Shown here piece by piece: positions 42,596 through 50,232 of a stretch of DNA of 64,000 nt. How positions within the stretch are numbered: position 1 is the first letter of the stretch; each line of letters begins with the position of its first letter. Below the pieces are notes generated by a model. It was not told where the DNA came from. It did no database searches and saw only the letters and a program-made list of their open reading frames with translations. The stretch is from contig NZ_OBDY01000010.1 of assembly GCF_900215205.1 (NCBI RefSeq), forward strand, positions 21,862-85,861. Direction: 5' to 3'. The position numbers were made by a program, and so were the translations under genes. This DNA comes from Paractinoplanes atraurantiacus (GTDB lineage: Bacteria; Actinomycetota; Actinomycetes; Mycobacteriales; Micromonosporaceae).

Positions 42596-42619
42596 CGGCT
42601 CATTCTGGCCGACCGGCGG

Positions 42620-44230
42620 CTACGACGTGCGCGGGAGTTCCACGTGCATCGTCGTGCCGGGAGGATGAGTGGAGGTGCTGATCGTGATGGTGCCGTGGTG
42701 GTGGTCGACGATCAGCTTGGCGATGGGCAGGCCCAGGCCGGCGCCCGGGATGGCCCTCTCGGTGGCTACCGCGCCCCGGAAGAAGCGGTCGAAGACGTGG
42801 GGGCGCTCGTCGTCGGGGATCTCCAGGCCGGTGTCGGTGACCTCGATGGTGGCGGTGTCGCCGGTGCCGGCCACGGTGACGGTCACCGTTCCGCCGTCGG
42901 GGGTGTAGGTGATCGCGTTGTCCAGCAGGACGGTCACCATCTGGGTCAGGCGGGCGGCGTCGCCTCGCAGGGGCATCGCGGCCGGAACGGTCCGGGTGAG
43001 GGTGATGTTCTTGGCCGCGGCCTGGTCCTCGGCGGTGTGGGCGGCGCTGGTGACGACGGCGACCAGGTCGACGTCGGCCATCTCGAGCGGGGTGCGGCCG
43101 GCGTCCAGCGCGGACAGGTCCAGCAACGCCTCGACCAGGCGGCGCAGTCGTTCGCTGCCGCGCCGGGCGCCGTCGATCACCGGATAGAGCTCGGCGGCGG
43201 GGGTGTCCGGTTCGGCGTCGCTCATCGCGTCCAGGTAGGCCAGGATGATCGTGACCGGGGTGCGCAGCTCGTGGCCGACGAGGTTCAGATATTCGTCCTT
43301 GGACCGGCTGAGCATCCGTTGCAGATATTCGGCGTGGCGGGCCTCGGTGATGTCGTGGAAGACGGCGACGGCGCCGAGGCGGCGGCCCTGCCGGTTGGTG
43401 ATCGGGTGGGCGTTGACCCGGACCAGGCGGCGGCCGTCTCGGGTGCGTAACGCGAACTCGGTGCCGCGGACCTCCGTACCGTGCAAAGCCCTTCGCAAGG
43501 GCGTCTGTGTGCGGTCGACCGGGTCGCCGTCGGGGGTCGTGATCGGCAGCCAGTTCACCCACTTGTCGAGATGGGTGATCTCGGCCGGTAGTTCGAGGCG
43601 TTCCCGCAGGGAGCGGTTCACCACGACGAGGCGGCCGTCGGCGTCGCAGGCGGCGACACCCGTGTCGAGGCTGTCCAGCATCGTGTTCAAGAAGAGCCGC
43701 TGCTGGTGTTCGGCCTCGTGCGCCCACTGCTCGGCCACGAACGCGGTGCACGCCTGCGCGCCGTTGTCGACGGCGTTCAGCTCGTCGGGTCGCCAGTGCC
43801 GGACCTGGTAGTCCATGACGGCGCAGACCCCGACGACGGCGCCGGCCGGATCGCGGACGGGGAATCCCGCGTACGCCCGAATGCCCACGGCCCGCACCGG
43901 CGCGGCGGCCGGCACCCGCTCGTCGCCCTCGACGTCGCCGATCACCAGGGGCCGGCCGGCCCGCAGGACCACACCGGCCAGGGTCGAGGACACCGGCACC
44001 TGCTGCAACGGCTCGAAGCCGGGCGGCAGATCGTGCCCGCCGATGAGCCTCAGGTGGTGGCCCTCGACCAGGTGGATCATCGCGCAGGCGGCCCGCGCCC
44101 CGACCTGGGTGAGCGCGGCCAGCCGGTCCGCGGCCACGCGCGACATGCCGCCGGGCGCCATCTCGAGGACCGACGCCGGCGCTGATCCGTCGAGCACGAC
44201 ACCGAGGTCGGGTACTGGACGCAGGTCCAC
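42620..44230 (-). CDS. Soluble GAF-PAS sensor histidine kinase
   Basis: A 536-residue kinase. A GAF domain (about 30-170) is followed by a PAS domain (178-300) with DSLDTGVAACDADGRLVVVN, a dimerisation domain with phospho-acceptor H320 in VGHELRTPVTIILAYLD, and a catalytic ATPase domain with N438 (LLDNAITYTP), DTGLEIPDDERPHVFDRFFR and GAGLGLPIAK. There are no transmembrane helices, so it senses a cytoplasmic signal. The start is GTG 44230; a TTG at 44278 is also open. No response regulator is adjacent, so it is an orphan kinase. Confidence 0.9.
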   Translation of the reverse strand: MDLRPVPDLGVVLDGSAPASVLEMAPGGMSRVAADRLAALTQVGARAACAMIHLVEGHHLRLIGGHDLPPGFEPLQQVPVSSTLAGVVLRAGRPLVIGDVEGDERVPAAAPVRAVGIRAYAGFPVRDPAGAVVGVCAVMDYQVRHWRPDELNAVDNGAQACTAFVAEQWAHEAEHQQRLFLNTMLDSLDTGVAACDADGRLVVVNRSLRERLELPAEITHLDKWVNWLPITTPDGDPVDRTQTPLRRALHGTEVRGTEFALRTRDGRRLVRVNAHPITNRQGRRLGAVAVFHDITEARHAEYLQRMLSRSKDEYLNLVGHELRTPVTIILAYLDAMSDAEPDTPAAELYPVIDGARRGSERLRRLVEALLDLSALDAGRTPLEMADVDLVAVVTSAAHTAEDQAAAKNITLTRTVPAAMPLRGDAARLTQMVTVLLDNAITYTPDGGTVTVTVAGTGDTATIEVTDTGLEIPDDERPHVFDRFFRGAVATERAIPGAGLGLPIAKLIVDHHHGTITISTSTHPPGTTMHVELPRTS

Positions 44231-44288
44231 CCGTTCAGTGTCGCGTCCGCGGCCCCTCCGCGTGCCGGGAATCGGCAACCACCATTCC

Positions 44289-44690
44289 CTAATGGCGGCG
44301 AAGGTGCTCTATGTACGTCATCGCCACGGTCAGCACGACCGGAACGGCGAGGACCCACCAGGCGCCGTACGCGAAACCCAGCACCACCGCGACCGGCACA
44401 CCGAGCGCAAGAGTCAGACAGCCGGCCAGGAAGAGCGGAGGTGGGGTGTCGTCGTCGTCGGGGTTCACGGGCGGGACGGACGCGGGCGGCAGCTCCGGAT
44501 GCGGCAGGGGCAGATCGGCGAAGATCCGCGCCAGCTCGGAGCGGGTGCGGGCGTGCCGGGCGGCCTCGACGCGGCGTTCGTACTCGGGCGGGCCGAGGCG
44601 TTTCTCGGCCAGGTGCTCCTCCAGCGCTTCCTGGGCCGAGTCGCGCTCAGGATCGCCGATCAGCAGGTCGGGTGACGGCTCCGGGGTCAC
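44289..44690 (-). CDS. DUF1707 (SHOCT-like) membrane protein
   Basis: A 133-residue protein. LLIGDPERDSAQEALEEHLA and RLGPPEYERRVEAARHARTR are the DUF1707 N-terminal domain, common in actinobacterial membrane proteins. An acidic linker (NPDDDDTPPP) and two hydrophobic stretches (about 85-106 and 110-126) form a C-terminal membrane anchor. The function is unknown. It is 58 bases upstream of the histidine kinase gene and may be co-transcribed with it. Confidence 0.82.
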   Translation of the reverse strand: MTPEPSPDLLIGDPERDSAQEALEEHLAEKRLGPPEYERRVEAARHARTRSELARIFADLPLPHPELPPASVPPVNPDDDDTPPPLFLAGCLTLALGVPVAVVLGFAYGAWWVLAVPVVLTVAMTYIEHLRRH

Positions 44691-44720
44691 CCGGCCAGAG
44701 TAGACAGCTCCTCGTAACCG

Positions 44721-45410
44721 TCATCGATCGCTCGCGGTCAGCGGCTGGGCGGCGGTGAAGGCGACGCTGAGCAGGCCGGCTCGGGTGCGCACCTGGTAGC
44801 GGGTGCGGCCGCGTTTCTCGACGGTGCCGGTCAGGCCGGCGTACTTGCCGGCGCCGGTCAGGCGGACCCGGTCGCCGACGGCGACGGGAACGGGGACGGG
44901 CTCGGGGCGGTGGTCGCGCAGGCGGGCCAGCTCGGCGTCGTAGCGGGGATCCATGGCGGCCGGGAGGCCGTGATGGGTCCAGGTGTAGCGGGCCTCGACG
45001 TCGAAGCGGGGCGCGCACCGGGGGCAGGAGCGGACGCGGATCGGGCGGCGGTGCGCGGTCGTGCGGTGGCCGGCCGGGCAGGTGCCCACCCAGGCGCCGT
45101 CGACCTGGGGCGCGTCGGCGGGCAGGCAGCGGCCGCCGGTGTAGCCGATGCGGCGGGCGGTCGCGCGCCACACCTTGTCGTGCCCGTGGCCGGAGCCGGC
45201 CAGGGCGTGCGCGATCTCGTGCAGCATCGTGTCGGTGACCTGCTCGGGCGAGTACAGGCTGATCAGCGGCCGGGACAGGGTGATCTCGCGGCGGTCCGAC
45301 CGGCAGGCGCCGGCCCGAGTCTTGGCGTTGTCGAAGAGCAGACGCCAGCCGGTCAGCTTGTGCCGGGTCATGAGGTCTGTCGCTAGGTCACGCGCTTGCT
45401 TGAGGTCCAA
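44721..45410 (-). CDS. SprT-like zinc metalloprotease domain protein
   Basis: A 229-residue protein. The zinc-protease helix TMLHEIAHALAG (H64, E65, H68) and GHGHDKVWRATARRIG define SprT-like proteins, related to SPRTN, which cleaves DNA-protein crosslinks in eukaryotes. A downstream zinc ribbon (CPAGH then CPRC) and a C-terminal KOW-like beta segment (DRVRLTGAGKYAGLTGTVEK) suggest nucleic-acid association. It lies immediately downstream of the herA-nurA operon on the same strand, which fits a DNA-repair neighbourhood (inference). Confidence 0.87.
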   Translation of the reverse strand: MDLKQARDLATDLMTRHKLTGWRLLFDNAKTRAGACRSDRREITLSRPLISLYSPEQVTDTMLHEIAHALAGSGHGHDKVWRATARRIGYTGGRCLPADAPQVDGAWVGTCPAGHRTTAHRRPIRVRSCPRCAPRFDVEARYTWTHHGLPAAMDPRYDAELARLRDHRPEPVPVPVAVGDRVRLTGAGKYAGLTGTVEKRGRTRYQVRTRAGLLSVAFTAAQPLTASDR

Positions 45411-45469
45411 CTTCGATACTCCGTGGTGCGAGAAAGTGCAAAAGTCATAAATCGCCCGAAGGGCTGCGG

Positions 45470-45548
45470 CGAAGGGGTGGCGGCGAGGAAGGGGCGGCGG
45501 AAGAGGGGCGGCGGCGGAGGGACGGCGGCGAGGGAGGGATGGGTGGGG
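45470..45548 (-). terminator. C-rich, G-poor leader: possible Rho-dependent terminator
   Basis: The plus strand of this 79-base gap is nearly all G with scattered A (many GGGG and GGCGGCGG runs), so the transcript leaving nurA would be C-rich, with few G and almost no A, and unstructured. That is the composition of Rho-utilisation sites. The plus strand could also form G-quadruplexes. No stem-loop terminator is present. Confidence 0.4.
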
Positions 45549-46511
45549 TCAGCGGGTCAGGGCGGTGGCCTTCGTCAAGGCTCGGTGCAGGAAGCGGGCG
45601 TCGCCGAGCATGGTGCGCAGGCGGCGTTCGAGGCCGGCGATGGGTACGAGGTTCTGCGGGGCCCGCGGGTCCTTGTAGGACGCCGAGGCGAAGCGCGGGA
45701 GGGTGGCGCTCGAAAGCTCGGCCAGCTCGATGGCCTCGTCGGGGGCCAGGTCGGGGGAGCACTCGACGCGGACGATGCCGGACCAGGGTGCGCCCGAGCC
45801 GCCGGGGAGGCGGAGATACCAGGACCAGCCGCCCCACACTGTGCCCAGATGGAAGACGGGGGTGCGCTGGCCGGGGCGCAGCGACGTCACGACCGGGGTG
45901 AGGGCGCCCGGCAGGTACTGCTTCTGCTGGGTCTTGACGTAGCCGATGGTCCGGGGCAGCTGGCGGCGGTTGCGCAGTGGGCCGTCGACGACCAGGAGGT
46001 CGGCGCCGTCGGAGCCGACCGCGCGGGCCTCCGACGAGATGTCGATCTCGAGGGCGGTCAGGGACGGCTGGACGGCCGACGGCAGCTTGGAGGCCTCGCC
46101 GGCGCCCTCGATGCGGTGGACGGTGTAGCGGACCGTGCCGGCCTGGACGTCCGACGCCGTGGGGCTGGCGGTGAACAGGCCCCGGCCGACCTTGGCCCCG
46201 ACCAGTTCGGCCTGGCCGCGGCCGAGGTCGCAGCGGACCACGCCGGCCGCGTACGAGGCGGCCAGGCCCGCGTACGACGTGCCGTCCTCCTCGGCCGTCC
46301 ACAGGCCGGCGTCGTTGCGGCGGACGCCGTCGACCAGGAAGACGACGTCGGGGCGGCGCACCGAGGGGGACACGTCGATGGGGGCCCACTCGGCGGCGGG
46401 GATCTCCACATCGGTGTCGACCTGGGCGCTGCTGGGCGACGCCGGGCCCTCGCCGCCGTCGGCGCCCTCGTAGGAGGCGCCGTACGAGGGGTCCCACGCG
46501 TCCACGAACAT
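45549..46511 (-). CDS. nurA: NurA-family nuclease
   Basis: A 320-residue protein. RRPDVVFLVDGVRRNDAG (D61) matches NurA motif I, a catalytic Asp. LLVVDGPLRNRRQLPRTIGY followed by VKTQQKQYL (D176, K193) matches the second active-site block, and DPRAPQNLVPIAGLERRLRT is the characteristic C-terminal NurA helix. NurA is a 5'-3' nuclease that works with the HerA translocase in archaeal end resection. It starts 5 bases after sbcC stops; an overlapping TTG start is possible. It is the last gene of the operon and has no membrane or signal segment. Confidence 0.83.
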   Translation of the reverse strand: MFVDAWDPSYGASYEGADGGEGPASPSSAQVDTDVEIPAAEWAPIDVSPSVRRPDVVFLVDGVRRNDAGLWTAEEDGTSYAGLAASYAAGVVRCDLGRGQAELVGAKVGRGLFTASPTASDVQAGTVRYTVHRIEGAGEASKLPSAVQPSLTALEIDISSEARAVGSDGADLLVVDGPLRNRRQLPRTIGYVKTQQKQYLPGALTPVVTSLRPGQRTPVFHLGTVWGGWSWYLRLPGGSGAPWSGIVRVECSPDLAPDEAIELAELSSATLPRFASASYKDPRAPQNLVPIAGLERRLRTMLGDARFLHRALTKATALTR

Positions 46512-46516
46512 CCTGG

Positions 46517-49075
46517 TCAAAGGCCAACCCTCTCCACATGGGCGGTACGCGCGTCCTTGCGCACCTCGAACCGGACCGGCACCCGCTCGGCGAGCGCGTT
46601 GACGTGGGTGACGACGCCGACCATGCGGTCGCCGCGGGCGGCCAGACTCTCCAGCGTCGCCGCGACCACGTCGAGCGTGGCGGCGTCGAGGGTGCCGAAG
46701 CCCTCGTCGAGCACGATCGACTCGAGGCTGGCGGCGGTGGTCGACATGCCGGCCAGCTGCTCGGACAGGGCGAGCGCGAGGGCCAGGGAGGCCTGGAACG
46801 TCTCGCCGCCGGACAGTGTGCGCACGCCGCGGCGCAGGCCGGCGTCGTGGTGGTCGATGACGAAGAACTCGCCCTTGTCGTGGATCAGGTCGTACTGGCC
46901 GCCGGTCAGCTCGCGCAGGATCCGCGAGGCGCCGCCGACGAGCAGATCTAGGGCCTCTTCGAGCAGCCAGCGCTCGAAGTTGTTGGCCCGCAGGTGCCCG
47001 GCCAGGGCCTTGGCGACCCGGCTCTCGCGTTGCAGGGTCATGCGCTGCTCGGTCAGCTCGGCCGCGGAGGCCCGCCGGTCGTCGAGCCGCTTCCACGCGG
47101 CCTCGGCCCGCTCGGCCGCCACCGCTGCCGCCCGAATAAGGTCGGCTTCCGAAATGGAGGAAAAGTCGGAATTGTGCGGCGAAGGGGAGGGGCGGCTCGC
47201 GGAAGGTGAGCCGGCGCCGGACGAGCGCAGCGGCGCTGGCACTCCCGCCGCCACGAACAGATCCGAGATGTCGGAGATGGTGGCGAGGGTGGCTTGGTGG
47301 GCGGCGGCGACGGCCTCGTCGGCCGACGTGCGGGCCGAGCGGCGGGAGACCACCAGGTCGGCGGCCCAGGAAGCCAGGGTGGACCAGGCGCCGGCCAGGT
47401 CGTCGCGGTCGGCCGGGGGTGGGGAGAAGCGGGCCACGCCGTCGCGGACGGCGTCGAACTCGCGCCACGCTGTGCGCTGCTGTTCCTCGGCGGCGACCAC
47501 GGCCGCCTGCGCCTTGCGATGGGCCGCGCGCGCCGTCCGTACGGACGAAGCGGCTTGGTCAAGGTGTTTCTGGAGCCGGGAAAGCTCGTCGAGCCGTCGC
47601 TGGAGGGCCTCGACGCCCGGCGACTCGGCCACCGCGGCGCGGGCCTCGGCCAGGCGCGACAAGTGGTGCTCGTACTGGGCTCGCTTGCGCTCGAGGTTGC
47701 TCTCCAGCTTGCGGGCTACCGCGTCCCGCTGCTTCCACGCCTGTTCGGCGGCCTCCGCGGCGGCCCGGGCCGCCTTGCCCGCCGCCTCGGCCGCCCGCAC
47801 CGCCGAACCCTCGGGCACGGCCGGCACTGTCGTCACCGTCTGCTCGCACACCGGGCAGTGGTCGCCGGCCACGAGATGCGCCCGCAGGGCGGCCGCCCGG
47901 TCCGTACGCTGGGCCTCCGTGTAGTCGAGGCGGGCCTGCTCGAGCAGCTGAGCCGCGCCCAGATGCTCACTGTGCGCGAGCTCCAGCGCCGCCACCGCGT
48001 CCTTGTGCTCGACGTCGGCCACCGACACCTCGCCCGCGAACCACTCCTCCTGCCCGGTCAGCCGCTGCAACTCGGCATGCCGGTCGAGCATCAGGCTCAG
48101 CGAGCCCGCGTCGCCGGCCGCGGCCAGCTCACCGCGGACCTTCTCCTCCTTCTCCTCGGCCGCGCGAACCTCGTCCGCGGCCTCGGCGGCGGTCGCCCTC
48201 GCTGCGGCCGTCACGCCCGCGGTTTCCACGCTTCCCGCAGGTGTACGCACGGAGCCCAGCTGCCGGAGTTCCGCGTCGAGCTCGTCCCGCTTCGCCGCCG
48301 CGGCCTCCTCGGCGGCGCGCTTGTCGCGCAACCCGGGCACGGCCTGCTCGACCGCGGTCGTGAGCTCCCGCATGCGTACGAGATGGGCCTGCGCCTCCTC
48401 GACCGCCTCGTCGGTGGCGTCGGCCAGCCCGGCCAGATTTTGATCGACCACGGCGAGTTTGCCCTCGGCCGTCTGCGCGCGCCCCGTCGCCTTGGTCTGC
48501 ACCTCCTCGTAGACGTGCAGGCCGAGCAGGTTGACCAGGATCTGCTGGCGGGTGGCCGGCTTGGCGTGCAGGAAGTCGGCGAACTGGCCCTGCGGCAGCA
48601 CGACACAGCTGGTGAACTGCTCGAACGGCAGGCCGACGGCGTGCAGCACGGCCTCGTCCATCTCGGCCGGGGTGCCGGCCAGTACCTCGCCCAGGTCGTC
48701 GAGGTCCATGCCGGTGTCGAGCTTGGTCACGTCGAAGCCGGGCGGCATGAGCTGGAGCCCGGCCCCGGCCGTCTTGACGTTGCCCCGGCCGTCGCGGCGG
48801 ACGACACGGGTGGCCACGTAGCGGTCGCCGGCCGACTCGAAGACCAGGCGCACCCGGGCCTCGGTGGCCGAGGGGGCGAGCGCGTTGCCGATGCCGCGGG
48901 CGCCGCCCCAGCGCGGGACCGTGCCGTAGAGGGCGAACGTGATCGCGTCGAGCACCGTCGACTTGCCCGAGCCGGTCGGCCCGACCAGCGCGAAGTAGTC
49001 GGCGTCGGTGAAGTCCACGGTGGTCTCGTCCCGGAACACCGTGAACCCGGCCATGTCGAGCCTGATGGGCCTCAT
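46517..49075 (-). CDS. sbcC: Exonuclease subunit SbcC (Rad50-like SMC ATPase)
   Basis: An 852-residue ATPase. Walker A GPTGSGKST is at 32-40 and FEQFTSCVVLPQGQFADFL is the SbcC Q-loop. Two long Ala/Glu-rich coiled coils flank the zinc hook HCPVCEQTV (C407, C410). The signature LSGGETFQASLALALALSEQ and Walker B SIVLDEGFGTLD are near the C-terminus. It drives ATP-dependent opening and processing of DNA ends with SbcD. A Ser/Pro-rich, less GC-rich insert (SGAGSPSASRPSPSPHNSDF) interrupts the second coiled coil. Its ATG overlaps the sbcD stop by 4 bases. Confidence 0.95.
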   Translation of the reverse strand: MRPIRLDMAGFTVFRDETTVDFTDADYFALVGPTGSGKSTVLDAITFALYGTVPRWGGARGIGNALAPSATEARVRLVFESAGDRYVATRVVRRDGRGNVKTAGAGLQLMPPGFDVTKLDTGMDLDDLGEVLAGTPAEMDEAVLHAVGLPFEQFTSCVVLPQGQFADFLHAKPATRQQILVNLLGLHVYEEVQTKATGRAQTAEGKLAVVDQNLAGLADATDEAVEEAQAHLVRMRELTTAVEQAVPGLRDKRAAEEAAAAKRDELDAELRQLGSVRTPAGSVETAGVTAAARATAAEAADEVRAAEEKEEKVRGELAAAGDAGSLSLMLDRHAELQRLTGQEEWFAGEVSVADVEHKDAVAALELAHSEHLGAAQLLEQARLDYTEAQRTDRAAALRAHLVAGDHCPVCEQTVTTVPAVPEGSAVRAAEAAGKAARAAAEAAEQAWKQRDAVARKLESNLERKRAQYEHHLSRLAEARAAVAESPGVEALQRRLDELSRLQKHLDQAASSVRTARAAHRKAQAAVVAAEEQQRTAWREFDAVRDGVARFSPPPADRDDLAGAWSTLASWAADLVVSRRSARTSADEAVAAAHQATLATISDISDLFVAAGVPAPLRSSGAGSPSASRPSPSPHNSDFSSISEADLIRAAAVAAERAEAAWKRLDDRRASAAELTEQRMTLQRESRVAKALAGHLRANNFERWLLEEALDLLVGGASRILRELTGGQYDLIHDKGEFFVIDHHDAGLRRGVRTLSGGETFQASLALALALSEQLAGMSTTAASLESIVLDEGFGTLDAATLDVVAATLESLAARGDRMVGVVTHVNALAERVPVRFEVRKDARTAHVERVGL

Positions 49076-50223
49076 TTGTTCGTGCTCACCTCGTCGTACA
49101 GCTCGTCGAACAGCTCGCGGACGCCGTCCTCGGCGTTGTCCTTGCTGTCCAGGTAGTCGCCGAAGAGCTCACGCGGCGACCGGCCGGCCCGCTGCGCCAT
49201 CCGCTCTCCCGTCCGGTCCGGCATCATCTCGGGGTCGATCCGCACCTCGAGAGCGTTGGGCAGCAGCTCCTGCACGTCCTCGCGCAGGCCGACCCGCGGC
49301 TTCTCGCGCACCAGAACACGGAGCCAGGCGTCCGGAAGGTTCACCGTCGCGAGCTGTTCGAGGGTGCCGCGGACCGTGCGCAGGGCGATCGCCGAGGAGA
49401 TCGGCACGTCGCGGACCCGGGCCGCCCGGTCGACGCCGACCTCGACGATGGCCACCGAGGAGACGTTCTCCTCCTCGCCGAAGTCGATCGCCAGCGGGCT
49501 GCCGCTGTAGCGGGTCGGGCACGGGGCGATGACCTGCTGCGAGCGGTGCAGGTGCCCGAGCGCGACGTAGTGGGTGTTCTGCGGGAAGACCGTCGCGGGC
49601 ACCGCGTAGCCCATGACCGTGTGCGCCTCGCGCTCGCCGCCACCGGTGGTGGCCCCGAAGATCGTCAGATGCGCGGTCAGCAGATTGATCACGCCGGGGT
49701 CGGAGAACCGCTCGCTGAGCTTGGCGATCAAACGGCCGAGATGATCGGCGTACGTCTGAGAGGCCTCCGCCGCGGTCAGCTCGTACATCTCCGCGGCCCG
49801 GATCGCGTAGCGCTGCGACAGGAACGGCAGGGCCACCAGCTGCCAGCGCTCGCCCTCCTCGGTCTGCCCGGTGATCAGCAGGTCCTCGGGGTTGGCCAGC
49901 ACCGAGCCGCGCAGCTCGATGCCGGCAGCGTCGGCCCACGGGCGCAGCGCGTCGAGGGCGGCCCCGTTGTCGTGGTTGCCGCCGATCGCGACCACCCGCG
50001 CGCCGGTCTTGCGCAGCGCCGACAGCGCCCGCGTGACCACCCGGGTGGCGTCGGCCGTCGGGGCCGCGGTGTCGTAGAGATCACCCGCGATGATCACCAG
50101 ATCGGGCCGCTCGGCCCTGGCGATCTCGACGACCTGGGCCAGCACGCGGATGTGCTCCTCGTGCCGGTTACGGCCCTTGAGTACCTTCCCGACGTGCCAA
50201 TCGGAGGTGTGCAGGATGCGCAT
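49072..50223 (-). CDS. sbcD: Exonuclease subunit SbcD (Mre11-like)
   Basis: A 383-residue calcineurin-like phosphoesterase. The metal-binding motifs are TSDWHVGK (D8, H10), IIAGDLYD (D48), AIGGNHDNG (N83, H84), LTAHLTIFG and VALGHLHRSQQ. It provides Mn2+-dependent nuclease activity at DNA ends and hairpins. The C-terminal region contacts SbcC. It starts 10 bases from the end of herA and overlaps sbcC by ATGA, so herA-sbcD-sbcC are tightly linked. Confidence 0.96.
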   Translation of the reverse strand: MRILHTSDWHVGKVLKGRNRHEEHIRVLAQVVEIARAERPDLVIIAGDLYDTAAPTADATRVVTRALSALRKTGARVVAIGGNHDNGAALDALRPWADAAGIELRGSVLANPEDLLITGQTEEGERWQLVALPFLSQRYAIRAAEMYELTAAEASQTYADHLGRLIAKLSERFSDPGVINLLTAHLTIFGATTGGGEREAHTVMGYAVPATVFPQNTHYVALGHLHRSQQVIAPCPTRYSGSPLAIDFGEEENVSSVAIVEVGVDRAARVRDVPISSAIALRTVRGTLEQLATVNLPDAWLRVLVREKPRVGLREDVQELLPNALEVRIDPEMMPDRTGERMAQRAGRSPRELFGDYLDSKDNAEDGVRELFDELYDEVSTNK

Positions 50224-50232
50224 CGGTGAACC

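Noticed and set aside
42221..43450. 409-codon plus-strand frame
   Set aside because: Antisense to the NUDIX and histidine kinase genes, which have clear motifs.
45396..47924. 842-codon plus-strand frame
   Set aside because: Antisense to nurA and sbcC; composition typical of shadow frames.
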